A DNA stretch of 64,000 bases from Drosophila persimilis (lineage: Eukaryota; Arthropoda; Insecta; Diptera; Drosophilidae), in contig NW_020825288.1 in assembly GCF_003286085.1 (NCBI RefSeq), forward strand, positions 22,320,001 to 22,384,000, written 5' to 3'. The notes beneath the pieces are model-generated. The model saw nothing but the letters and a program-made list of their open reading frames with translations, made no database searches and had not been told where the DNA came from. Positions within the stretch are counted from its first letter, which is position 1, and each line of letters begins with the position of its first letter. Made by a program: the position numbers and the translations under genes. This document shows positions 12,661 through 26,000 of this stretch, in pieces.

Positions 12661-15600
12661 GGTAAGCCAGTTTCTGGGTGAGTTTTTATGGGCCAAATAT
12701 GGTCGGTCGACAGCTATCATCCATGGGCTCTCATGCATATTTATAAGCCACTACTATTTGTGTTTGCTATTCGCCTTGCCTGAAATTTATAACGATTTTT
12801 GAATCTTTTCGGCCACCGCCAGAGATTGGAATGATTTTTATGACTTCTTTGGCAAGCAATTAAATATGTTTGTCGGCTCTTTTTTCCTAGTGCTGCTGCT
12901 GCTGCTGCTACTGCTGGCTGATGTTTTTCTTTCCAATTGATTTGACTGACTGACAGACTTTCAATCAAATGAACTCAAATGAAATAAAGTCCCAAACACA
13001 CAGTCGGATGGACATTCAGACAGATTGAGAGACTGTGGGGAGTCGGTGACTAGTGTGGGACGGGAGCGGATTCCGATCCATTCCATTTGGGAATGTGATT
13101 TCCGAAGGTTGTGACGGTATTGTCAGGGTGTTAATGATGGCGGTGCTGCTAGACGTCTTTACCCAATTTGGTGGGCAATGCTCTCGAAATCAATTTGTTA
13201 AACGAATTTAAATTATTTTGCCTGCCCGTCGGAAAAAGAATATATGTGCCTGGTGCACATCGTTTATCAAACTCCATTTAAGACCCTCGGAGATGCTGTC
13301 TGCTTTTCCCTCCCTCGCGGCAACTCTTTCCGGGCTGTCACTTCATTCTGCACTTGAGAGTGCATCAAGAAACAACAAGAGGAATGGGCAAGTGGGCCCC
13401 AAAAACACATGATTTATTATTATTAATTTTCACACAGTTCGCGTGTATGTGTGCAGCACAATTCGATTCGTTGTGAGATCATATGCAGGCCAGGCCATTT
13501 ATCCACGAAACTGTTTATGGGCTCCATCATTGTTTTGTATGCCTTTACTGGAGAGGGTAAGGAAAATCCTCCAGTGAAAGTGCACCAAGAGAAAAATGGA
13601 TTAGTAAAAGTTAACATTAATATCAAATATTCGGTTTTCGAAATCTGAATTCTATTTCACTTAAATATTTTGATGTCAAAATAGAAGTAAGAACCCTTTA
13701 TTTTATAAAATTACGCTCTCGGAGCAAATCAATTGATATTTAGTTTTTTAAAATTAGATTAATTGTAAGTATTAAAATTACAGTAATTTTTTTCAATAAG
13801 TGTTGTATATGTATGTGTTTTCCTACTGCGAATTTCCACCTTCTTTTGAAAAGAATTCTCTTTATTAAATCTTTTATAATCTCCTGCTACACAATCTATC
13901 AAACACGATATCCAATTCAAAAGATATTTCTTTAAAGAAGAGTATTCCAAAGTATTCGACCCGATCTCGTGCATCTTTCTTTGGCTCATTTGGTTGCCTC
14001 ACTTTCGCTGTCGTTTCCATGCTGCCCCACAATGGCTGGTGTCTGTCTGTCTGTTTGTTTCGATTGCATTCAATTGGTTTGCCTCCCAAGATGCTCGCGT
14101 CCGACCGCCTTTAATTATCAACATTTTTTCTCTCAAACGGTCGGTCACGTAATGCGAGCGTTATGCGGAAACCATTTGATGCTTTCATTCATTCATTCAT
14201 TGGGGCAATCTTTTCATCCATCAATGATGTGTTGTTGCAAATTTACTGATGAGAATCGGGTACTTTATGTATTATAAATGTTCCTCCTAAGCTGTTAAAT
14301 TCACCTCAAAATGTTTGGAAACGGTTTTTGGTTTAAATTGTTTTTGGGTGTTTGGGTGTCTTCTGGCGTTCATGAATGCTACGAGGATATGCATTACATT
14401 TTGTAATCTTCTTAATTGCTTAAATGAAGAAATGGGATTACTCACTCAATTTTGGGTGGACTGGATGGTCCGCCTTCTCCAGCTCTCGCCCTTTCACTGT
14501 CTGTGTGTGTATCTGTGTTAATCACATTAGAAAATTGTTAAATTTGTGCAGCTACCAGATGTAGGTAGACTGACACCAAGGCGACACTTGTGACACTTGG
14601 CTTCGAGGAAGTTCAACAGCAGCTGCCGCCAACAGAAATCTCTTCCAGATTATGTCTTTGAAATATGAAATTTATTTGTCGACCGGTGGTAACCTACATA
14701 AAACCGATGATATATCTTACAGATGAAAAAGGGATGGGATGTAAATTCAGCGAAATATTTGAAACTCTTTAACACCTGCCTAAACTTTTGGAGTCGCAGA
14801 AAAGGTGCCGCGACACTTAGATACTCGGTACTCAGTTTGTGCATACCTAGATATTTATTTATTTATCAGTTATGATAAAATATTTCCAAATCGGAGGGCA
14901 GCAATATTCCCTAATAAGTCTCGCTGTAATAGAGCTACTTTTATATTTTATATTTGTATTTATTTGGAGAGAGTCACTCGTACAAAATCTTAACTTTTTA
15001 AGCTGTTTCTCTCTCTAAATATTGTACCCACAATGGATATTTAAATTTTCGTTGCTTCTAGCATTAGTTTGTATTTCTTCCAAAAATTCTTGGCTATAAA
15101 TAAGTATCTTGTATCTCTGCTTAAGTGTGCTGTGTGCGCCTCCGTTGACAGTTGACAGCCTTTGGACAACAATGAACTAATTTAAGCAGCCAAGTGTCGT
15201 ACATCAATGCACTGTTGTTGCTGTAACTGAAAGAAAGAAAGAAAGAAGATGTATATATATTCAGAGTATTCTCTGCTCTGTTTGATATATTAAGCTGCAT
15301 GTACGCAAAACGATATTGAAGGAGAAGGAAAAATTAATACACATAATGCTTCCGGCAAGACATGAAAATGGAAAAAACTTAAGTAAAAAAGAAGAGCAGC
15401 AGCATCCACATCCCACAGCTGCTGGCCGCAATCAATTTTCATGGTTAACCGAGCGAGCCGCGGGGCAGAGAGAGAGATATTCATTCCTCTCTGCCCCCAG
15501 AGCTAATGACAAGTGAAATAAATCTTTAAGATGTGGCGTGGAAAATGAATTTTCCTAAAATATGAGAAACACGCACGAATTTTAATTTGTGTTCGGCATT

Positions 15601-18600
15601 TTGTTGATACAAATTGAAGGAAAGTGCTTGGGGGAAACAGGGCCAACAAGTCGCACAGCCAAAAGCATAAATCTTTTTTGAAGAAATCTTGTATCCGCTG
15701 ACCCTCACCCAAGTCCCAAAATCACAATTTCCATCGCACTTTTCATTCGTTTTCCATGCGCCATTAAATGTTTTTTTTTCTTATGCCAAATATTTCTGAC
15801 CCAAAAATGGAAAAAGAGGTGGACCTGAAACCATGTCATAGGAGCCGCCATAACCGCAACTACATTTACCCGGGCCCAACCCGGCACTGGGGATGCATTT
15901 GTCAGGGCTCCAGGACCCAGGGCGCTTAGGCCACGCATAACTTCCATCAGAATTGTGCTACAAAAAACTATAAAATATTTTAGTGCCAAGAGCTTGGATT
16001 TTTTTTTTCCACCCACGCAGAGGGAGAGATGTATGAAGAGCGAGTGCGGAAAAAGTGAAAAAATGTTGTCACGCGGCCGGCCATGCAGCGGGCAAAGTGA
16101 AGTGGAAGCAATAAAGTGAATGCCAAACATACTCCAGGGAGAGCAGCCGACATCCAACATCATCATCAACACAGAAACAGCAACTGCAGCACCAGCATCT
16201 AGAGCAGCAGCTGGAAGTTATGGCTCCACACACTTATTTCCCCCACGAAGGGAGAGGCTCTGGGCCGTAGATTAAGACACCTGTCAGGGAGGTGGTTGAT
16301 AAGAAACTTGAACGGGTTTAATGGTTACTAACCAGAAATTGTCAAAAGAAACACTCTAAAATGAGAAGTACCTCTGCAATGAAGACACATATCACAATAC
16401 TTCTCCACAGAAAAATGGCAAATAAAAAACCCATATTTAACTTAAATGTTCGAATTAAATGGAGTTCACTGATAATTAAATATAATTTTAGTAAAAAGTC
16501 CTTTTTAATACGTCGCATATTTAATGCATAATGCATAAAAAACTTTAAAATAAATATGAAACCTTACAATTTTAGATTAATATTTTAAATTAAATATAAA
16601 ATATATTTATTGTACAAATACATCTGTGTGTAGATAGTTAGTTTCCTTGTTCTGAGAAAGATGTTGAAGCCACACTTAGAAACATATAGAAATTAAATTT
16701 AAAATAATAGACAACCCGTATAACGTTTGAGAAACTTTTAAGAAAACAGAACATAGATAAAGATGTTCTTGGGAGAAATCTAAGCTTCATTTTTCCTTGT
16801 CAATTACTGACAAACTCAATGGGACTCTCGCCTCAAAGGACCATCGAAGAACCAACTTTGACAGCTGCAAACATAAACCATTTATTCTGAAAAGTGTACT
16901 GCATGTTGCCTTTGCCAACGCCCCGGCCCAAAAGTTAATTCATGTTGACGGATGGCAACTTCCTAACGCGCTTCAGACCCAAAATAATTAAAGTTCATCT
17001 CGGAATGGTGCCAGGGGGGGCATGACATTCATTTGCGTAATCTTCCAATCAAATCGAGATTTGTGGTTCACCGAGAGAGGCTGAAACATGTGAAAAATGA
17101 GGAACGAACCACGACAAGAGGTGTGTAGTAGTGTAAAGGTATCAGACACCAAATAAAACATTTGTCAAAAGCCCAGACCAAATCGTCAAAACACGCGCGA
17201 AGCACCTGTCATAAACAAAATCATGGCATAATTTATGATAATATTATGCAAATGATTGGATTGGATTTGGTTCGACTTGAGGAAAAACTTAAAAATAATT
17301 TACACCGAACCGGGGGGCCTGATTGCGGCCCGATATTATATATTCATGTTATGCATATATCGGGTTAATTGGGTTAATTGACGCCGCAGCACCACCATCT
17401 GGCCAAGGCAGATCTCTGCAGATTCAACTGCACCACCAGCTGATGTCCAAAACATAAATTTAAATGAAAATACTGAGTAAATATGCATAAATATGGTATG
17501 GTTTTTATGGTTAATTTCTAGCCTTGAATATTTTTAGAGTCAAATCTTTTTAGAAGGTACTATCTTTTGATACATTTCCCCGATGTATCTACAAAATATT
17601 TCCCCTCCCAATACATATGCGATATCTTTTACTTTGGGAACACTTTCTGCTTGAGTTCTTTTGTCATTTGTTGGAGTTTCGCTTTGTTCGTTTCGAATCA
17701 ATGGTCTCGTCTCTCTGCCTTCCTTCATTAAACAAATGCGATAACATTAAACAAATGTGCGGCTCACAAATCTTAATACGTTAATTTGCATAATTTTCAA
17801 ATTTATTTTCCACTCACTCTCTGCCACAGAATGGATAGAGTGTGGTGTGTGTGGCGCATAAAGTAGCCAATCCAATGATATTTCTCTTTTCATCTTTATC
17901 TTCATTTGTTCGACAAGAGGTGAAAAATGTGTGGAAAACCGAATATCGTATAAAATCTATGTCATATTTCTCATTTGCCTAACAATGGCGCTAAGCACGC
18001 ATATTAGTTATAATTCGGTTTTGTATTTAGTCAACAAGTCGGTGTTGGAGTCCGGGGCTCATTTGATGAATGCCCATGGGCTGGCCATTCCGTTCCACCC
18101 ATTTCGAAGCTTCTCTCAACATTTGTTCACACAATTTATCATTCATCTCTGGGCAGAGTTTATATAAAAACGGAGAAGTCTTTGATATTAACTCGTGAGA
18201 TGTGGAGATGTGGAGAGAGATGTGTAATATGTGATTTATTGCCGGGGCTGTTTCACAAATGGCAATGGCAACTCTGCACTTTCTTTTCTTCTGCTCCGTT
18301 TTGTCTCGGATTCGATTTGTTTTCCGCATGAGTCCGTTGTAGTTGTTGCATAAATTACGACGACGCCAAGGAAATGCTGGACATATTTTTACTGTTAAGA
18401 AAATCGTTTCGTAAACTCTTTTCCATTGCTGTTGCACTTTGCATGGAGGGAGGGAAAATGTGTGAAATGCAATTTTTATGCATTTTCTCTGGGGCGGTCG
18501 TTGGATTTTATGGGTTTGTGAATGCCTGAAATCTTGGGGTACACAATATTTCAAATGAAAATCGCTTGATAGAACTGCCGTCGAATCTGTCTTGACCTTT

Positions 18601-19821
18601 CCTGACGTTTCTCTCTCATTAAATTAACATTTTTATCATTGATTTTGAAATTGTTTTCATTGATTTCTTAATAAATTGAATTGCACGAAATGTTTAGCTT
18701 AATTAGCTTTAATTTCTTTATTTATAAGCAATTTCGAGTTCATATTTAAATTCCTGTTTCTTTATACATTATTTTCTTGACTGCAAGTCATTTTAATCAA
18801 AATTCAAAACGCTTAATTTCCTCTTGGCAGCAAAATTTAAATGTTTTTTGTGGCTCTCTGCAGCGTGACGGGACACCCAACGCGGGTGATGACTCGATGA
18901 TGACGTCGTGTCAAAAGCCATCCAAAATAATGTTTGTCAGCCATTGTCAGTGGTTTTTGTAAATCAAAAATAAAGTTTAAACCCAAAAAAAGACATGGCT
19001 TTGCTGCGGTGACGATCCATTCAGTTTCAGGTTTTACTCGGATATGGATATTCGGCTCGCCAAAATTGTATTATTCAGAGGCTACCCCTCTCGCAATAAA
19101 TTACAATAAAAATAATACGAAAAAATATGAAATTGAAGCCTCAGTTTGGCTCACAGATATTGCGAATATCGTGTGAATGAATCATTTTACGGATTTTGCG
19201 CTTTTGTTTTGACTTTGGCTTTCGTCTGGGGTCTGGGGCCTGGCATAGAAGGTTAATGTACCAACAAAAACACTCAGACGATACACAAAAGAGCACCCAA
19301 AAAGAATCAGACAATACGTAACCTGAGTTATTTCCGTTTAATGTAGGTTAATTGTTGTTTGGAATTTTCGTATTTCACGCTTTGGACACATTCCCGAATT
19401 CTGGCTGCGAAATTTGAACGATTTTCAGAGACGGACAGACACCCCATTAGATAAATTGACAGGCTGTAGTTCTAAGAGACAGGGTTTTTAGCAATATTAA
19501 AAAACATTTGCATAATTAATGACTGGAAATACTAGCTGCTGTACGGCCAAACCCATCCTGTTTCCCTTTCCTCCACTGCAATTATGTTTTGTGCTCCAAA
19601 CAATGACAGTTGCTGCAGTCGGAAATATTTAACAGAAATGGGAAAAGCAAGTCAAAAAATACGACTACTCGTACAGACCAGGCCTGGTCTGTGAGTGACT
19701 TTGGCTTTTAAGCTAAATTAGATAACAAATAGCTGGGATGGGGAATGGGGAATGGGGCAGGCAGGAAGTAAGCCAAAGCACAGAAATGCAAACTATGGAC
19801 ATAATGAAAATAGATGTACTA

Positions 19822-19849
19822 TCTCTCTCTCTCTCCCTCTCTCTCTCTC
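19822..19849. repeat. CT microsatellite
   Basis: A CT run of about 28 bases interrupted by one CC; a potential GAGA-factor site or an ordinary microsatellite. Confidence 0.9.
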
Positions 19850-20059
19850 GTACGTCTCTTGCATGTCTGTCTCCATAATGATCTCCGAGTGCGGTGCTCC
19901 TTTAGGAGTGCCTTTGCCTGGTTTTTTGGTCTCGTTTTCCACTTTTCCACCCGTTTTGGCCATATAATTGTTATGCCAATTTCATTGTTATGTCGTGAGC
20001 CAAAATAAATTACTTCCGTTCACCTCTCTCGACAGGCCCTTTCGTGGCAGGGCAGCGGG

Positions 20060-20097
20060 CCGGGTCCGGGTCCGGGTCCGGGTCCAGGTCCGGGTCC
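20060..20097. repeat. CCGGGT hexamer repeat
   Basis: About six units of CCGGGT with one A substitution (ccaggt), forming a GC-rich island within AT-rich DNA. Confidence 0.9.
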
Positions 20098-23000
20098 CTC
20101 CTGTGCAAATTCGTGCGTAAATCGCTTTTGGCCAGTTATTTGGAAAAAAAATAAAGCATTTCATTGTAGCGGATGTGAAGGTGGATGGGAGACCGGTCTT
20201 GGGCAGATGTTGAAAGATTGCTGTTGATTGTGTTTCGATTTGGAATAGAAAAAGTAAACGGTTTACGATGAAAATTGCAGTAAATTTTGAGCGATTTGTT
20301 GTGTTACATTTGATACAAAAATCGATTAAAAAATATCGATTATTAATTGATGTTTCAGAATGAAATCTTCAGCGTAGAGCTTTGTAATGCGATACAATTT
20401 GCATATAAACAAAATATGTATTGTTGTTATGCAATTTCCGATGAAATATTTTATCGATAGTCACATTTCATGCGATATCTATCGTCACTCCCGTCACTGG
20501 TCATTACTTATGGCATTTTTCGCAGCTTCGCGGACCACTTGGCAGACACACACATTAATATCTTCAGATAAATGCATTTCACATTTCTGCTTTGTTTCTG
20601 TTTTGATGTCAAGAGTATACTAAAATGAAAAATATACTGAAATATATGGCGGTTTCGTATGGTGTGGTGGAAGAACAATATGAAAGTTGAAAATAAAAAT
20701 GTTTGCCAGTCGAAAAAGGAAAAGTGGAAAAATGCATTAGGAATACATTTTTCTTGTTGCCTTTGCGCCTTTTGTGTGTTATTGTGTGCTTGTGTGGATG
20801 CTGTGCTTCATTTCGATGTATATAAATTTCCATTTGCACTACAGATGTAGAATTTCCCTCGGCCAACCCACACGCCTCCTTCCATTGTCGGCACCCACAC
20901 ATCTATTGTTCATTGGGTTGCTGGGGGGAGGGTCTTGGCTTTTGAGCGCCATAATTGAAACATGCATATTCCATTGTAAGCAAGACAACTGGAGGGGATA
21001 GGAGGGGGTCCAGAGTGCGGGTATGGGGCATGATGATTGCAAAACAAACAATGCCAAGGCAGAAATCAGCATTCAGTAACAACAAAAGCGTAATAGTAGC
21101 GCCCCAAAGCTGCAAGCCCCAAACCCCATTGCATTGGCAAACATTTTTATTATCCATGGAAAGGCAGACAACAAAAACAATAAAAACAAAAACAAGCCAG
21201 AGACAGGGACCAGCGTGCAAAAAATCAAAGACTACTTACGGCCATGGCTAATATTCCACTAAAGTTTATTAGCCACAACTGCAATAAAAGCACATATTTT
21301 GCACTGGGAACCATAGCCGTTGTTTGTGCAATGCAATTTCCTTAAAAGCTGAAAAACGATTTGCCAGTACACAGTACAAACGGTACGGAAAAAACTCTGT
21401 CACAAGGCGGAACCCATCCACAGATTCGTAGATTCGTGCCACACATGTGATGTGATGTGATGTGATGTCTGTATAAGCCATGGAGAGGACCGAGGAGTAG
21501 CCAAATAGCCTCCGAACCATATATGGCCAATCATCATGATGTTTTCGGCATTATGCAATTCAATATTTACGGGGTATTTCTTTTTTTTTTCTGTGGCTTC
21601 AGATATTTTTCGGATACCCTTTTGTAGCACTCGGCAAATACTTTAAGTAGAGTACAATTTCAATGAAGGAAGTCGGTTATCTGCCCAAATGTATCTATTT
21701 AATCTGTATCGACTATTTACCTTGTGCATTGCCATTTGATCCCCAATAGATCTGCAAGAGTATTTGAGGTCTTCACTCAATCGAAAAGTGGTTTCCTTTC
21801 TTGTTTATTTTTCATTTTCTTTGGCGTTTTTCAGTGCTTCAATTTATCAAAACTCGTTGCCGTCTGTCTTAGTATTTTTCCATAAATAATGCAGTTTTCG
21901 GCTTGTGTTTTGTCGGCACATGCACATATCTGATGATGGGAACTGCAGAAAATCCAGAAAAATGCAGTTCGATTGCTGCATGCATTTTCGGCTGGTTATG
22001 TTTGCTCAATTTTTGCTCAACTCGAAATCAAACTTGAGTTTCGCTCTGAGAGAACCTTGATTCAGTTTTGACTCAAGGCTGTCGGAAAAAAAATAAACCT
22101 TCAGAGTCATAGCCATTTATCATCTGTTGAAATTCCTGTGTTCGATTGCGACTCGGTTATTCAACTTTTGTGGTTCAGGCTTTTGCGATTATGAACCCGT
22201 AAAGATTATTCATGCAAGTGTACTCCAATTCCGTAAATAAATATGCAAAAAATAAAGAGTTGAACAAATAAACTCATTTGCATGTGCGTACCCGTAACCC
22301 TCTCTCAGCCAGGTCAACAAACCTGCCGCTGTCACTAAAGCAGGGGGGAGGGGGAGAGAAGCAAAAATGCGAGAGCAACATCTGCTGTAAAACATTCGCA
22401 ATATCAAGGGAATAGATCACCGAGGGACACACATCAGACAGACATCTCCGACGACAGCCGACCGATGGGATGACAGTTTTTTTCTTGTTTCTGTCTGTAT
22501 TTTTATGTCCGCCAGCTGAAAGTATCTTGAAGATATGCTTGGCACGTTTTCAATTTGGCTGAAACCCTTTTGGGCAATCGTTTTATGGCAAATTAAAGTG
22601 CAATTAAGTGCAGCAGCACTCGATGAAGCCATAAAAAACGCATTTAAAAGCAAATGTAAATTGCCATCGATGGCGGGGCACCGACACTTTCCCCTCCCCT
22701 GGGATGTAGCTCTGTTAACATGTTGTCACCTTACAGAACGTGTTACAATAAATATTATTTTTCATATATATAGGTTTTTCCCCTTTTATTTTTCTGCTGC
22801 AAGTCAATGGCTTTCATTGGCTGGAATAAATGTTAATTCAATTAATGGTTGTACCCTCTGTTTCGAAGGTGCAAAATATCATCGAATATGTGTGTCATAA
22901 ATATAAAAAAGTTTTCTAGATGGGAAAGACAGAACCCCAAGGCCATTAACTGGGTCGCCAGCAGAACGCCCTCTCTCTCGTTCTCTCTCTTTCTCTATGT

Positions 23001-26000
23001 GTGTAGACCTAACCTTGACAAGTGAAATCTAAAGGCTCATCTCACACACACACACACGCGCGTACGTGTGTGCTCATGGGCTCACCCATACGTGCACACA
23101 ATTTCCGCAAAAGAGGCTTTTGCCAACTTTAAATGAAAACCTGTTAAAGGCAGTAAAAAAAAAAAAATAAACCAAGCAGAAAGGAAGCCTGTGACGAGGT
23201 AGAGGTAGAGATTGAGGGGAGGGTGCAACCGAAGGTGCCACGCAAAAAACTTTGACTGAAAAATAGGTTTAAATAACATTAAAAATAAAACTGCAGGAAA
23301 ACTAGAAATCACGACAAAGAAGACTACTTTATGCCCTATAGAGTACGACATAAAGAAATTCTATAAAATATACATTTCAAGGGGTTAATCACTAATCATT
23401 TCGTAAATAAGTAGATAGCTCTCTATGTATAATCCAATTTTAGTTTTATCGATAGAAATAATCGTTTAAAAATATACTTATTTGCAATTGTAAAGCGTGA
23501 ATTGGGTCCTTTGGAGAACAAAAAAAAAAATACCTTGTATTTCCTCGGTCCAATATGTTCTATTTCCCAATAAATATTATTGTACATAGGACATATGTAT
23601 GTACTATGTATCAAGTCTTGTACAGAATAGATTAGAAATCTATGTATACATTTTACAGTAGACAATTCTTGTTTCTTTGCATTACAAACCTCTTAAAAAA
23701 AGTATAGTACACTCTGCAGGGGCTATAAGAAAGGAAAAAACGAAGAAGGAAACGAAGCTGAAAAGGCAGAACTGGCTGCTGCCAGTCGTCGTCGTCCGTC
23801 ACTCAGGGAAGCGTACACGTACAAAGGCAATGCATGCAGCACTCGGTTACCTGTTCCTGTTCCACCACCATCATCATTACACACAAACACACACCACTCA
23901 CCACACACACACACACAGAGAGAAAACTCACTCAGTTTCATGCATTGCCATGCCCCGCTCACCCAGTTATAACGCTCGAACGCCCCAACGAGTGGGAAAC
24001 GTCGTCGTCGCTCACGGAGTGGAGGGGGAAGGCAGGGAAAGAACCATCCGGTGAGCGGGAGAGCCAGCGGTAAAGCCAGTCCAAGAGTGAGAGGAGTCTC
24101 TCTCCCGATAAGTTCACTTTTTGAGTTCAAGGTGAATCGGCCACAGACGGTTTCTTCTCGTGCGCCTCCTTCCATTCTCAACTCCACCTCCTTCTTCTTT
24201 GTGTTTGCCTTCTCCTTCTTTCGTATGTCATTCCCTGACTCCGGCTTCGGGCTCCCAATGTTTGTTTGAGCAGTCGGCCGTCGGCCGTCACCCGCCCGTC
24301 CGTCCGGCCGTCGTCTCTTTTTGGCTTCCTTTCCTCCTCTTTTTATTTTTCTTGGGTCTTGGATGCTATTTTTTTTTTTTTTGCTGTGCCTTGTCGCCTG
24401 GCCCCATTTGCTTCGTTGCTGCCTGTAGTGGCACATAATTACATAGTGCTCCCCCCACACCCATAGCCTTCCTCCTTCGTGGGCTCTTCACAAAAACAAA
24501 AACAAAAAACGAGTGAAAAATTACTCGGTGCCAAATTTGTGCGACTCCCTTTTACGAAAGACAGACCAAATAATACAAAATAATTTATGTTTTATCACAG
24601 TGACAGACTCAGATATTTTAGGGTTAATTTAGTGTTTGTTCCTTTGAGTTAATACATAGATAAGATACCAAGGAGAGCCAACAGAAGGCAAAATAAGTGG
24701 AAGAAGGAATGATATTAATAGAGTGGGGCCAGCTATTTAGGAATTGTGAAATATAGAAAAGTGGTGGTATAATCTATTTCGACGGTGGCGCATTACCAAA
24801 ATCATCGTTCAGTAGCCGTTTGAAATTTCATAAATATTCATTATACAATTTTATGATTCAATTACTATTGATTTTATTTTATTTAAATTAAATTTTAGTT
24901 AAACAAAGAAGGTCATAAAAACAAACCAGCAAGCAGCTGATAAATAACACTAACCCAAAAACCTATAATTGGTTTAAAAAAGGACGTTTCTTTCCCGCCG
25001 ACCAACGGAATTATTTTGATGCCCAAAAATTTGTTTTTTTTCCATAGAAATGGCAAATTATGCAAACAGCTCCGCAGGTCCCGTACCCTCTGGCTTCCAT
25101 TGAAATGAAAGAGAAGAATAATACATAATAATAACCATAAAGTTTAACTGAAACAATTAAGGTGTAAATACACTCTCGAAACAACACGATCGAAATCAAA
25201 CATTTAAATTGTAATCTAAAACTAAACAATTTCCTAGTCAGCTTTAGGTAGATTTCATGGCATTCATATTAAAATAACTTATCATTCTTGATTCTGTTAC
25301 AAACAAATAAATCTCTTAATTTAGAGCTGAAAATGTGACTTCAATTTGATTTTAATTGGTTTTGAAATGCCACAAATTCCTCCTACACACTTCATGTCCA
25401 TGTGGATGCCACGTACTCATACCCTTTACAACGCCGGATCCCAATATTGCAGTCTCGCCAGTAATTATGCATTCCCCTTAATGAATCGAACTGAATTTTG
25501 TAAACGATTTAACAGCTCTAGAGTAAATCATCTGAGATGGCCGCACATCAACACACTCACCAAGTAGCATCGAAGTGTGTGTTGCCTTTCCCAGAATCTA
25601 GCCTCGATTAAATAATTCCCATGTAGACTAAATTGTAGGGTGAACGGAGTTCTTTTAAATGCAAAATTTAGGTAAAATTCGCTGGAGCAAAAAACGCAAT
25701 TCGAATGAACTTCATCAGAGACGATAGACGAAGAGACATATGAGATCATATTCACGGTGGCCTAGCCTGGCCCCCAAGGGTATATGGCGGGGGCTCATAA
25801 CGCTTCATAAATCAGAGGTCTAAGTGCTGCGAAAGCCTTTGTCTGCCACCTCATCTCTCACTCTGTACCATCCAACCATCCCATCCACTGCGGTGCAGAC
25901 GGCCCAGAGTTTGGAAGTTTGAAGCTGGGTTCAGTGAAGCGATCCGTATCCATGCTCTCTGCTGCGCACCTAAGCGTATTAACATAAAACATTTTTTTGC

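Noticed and set aside
23723-24460. 245-codon minus-strand open frame
   Set aside because: Lys/Arg-rich and microsatellite-derived residues, overlapping open frames on the opposite strand, no recognisable domain and no splice support.
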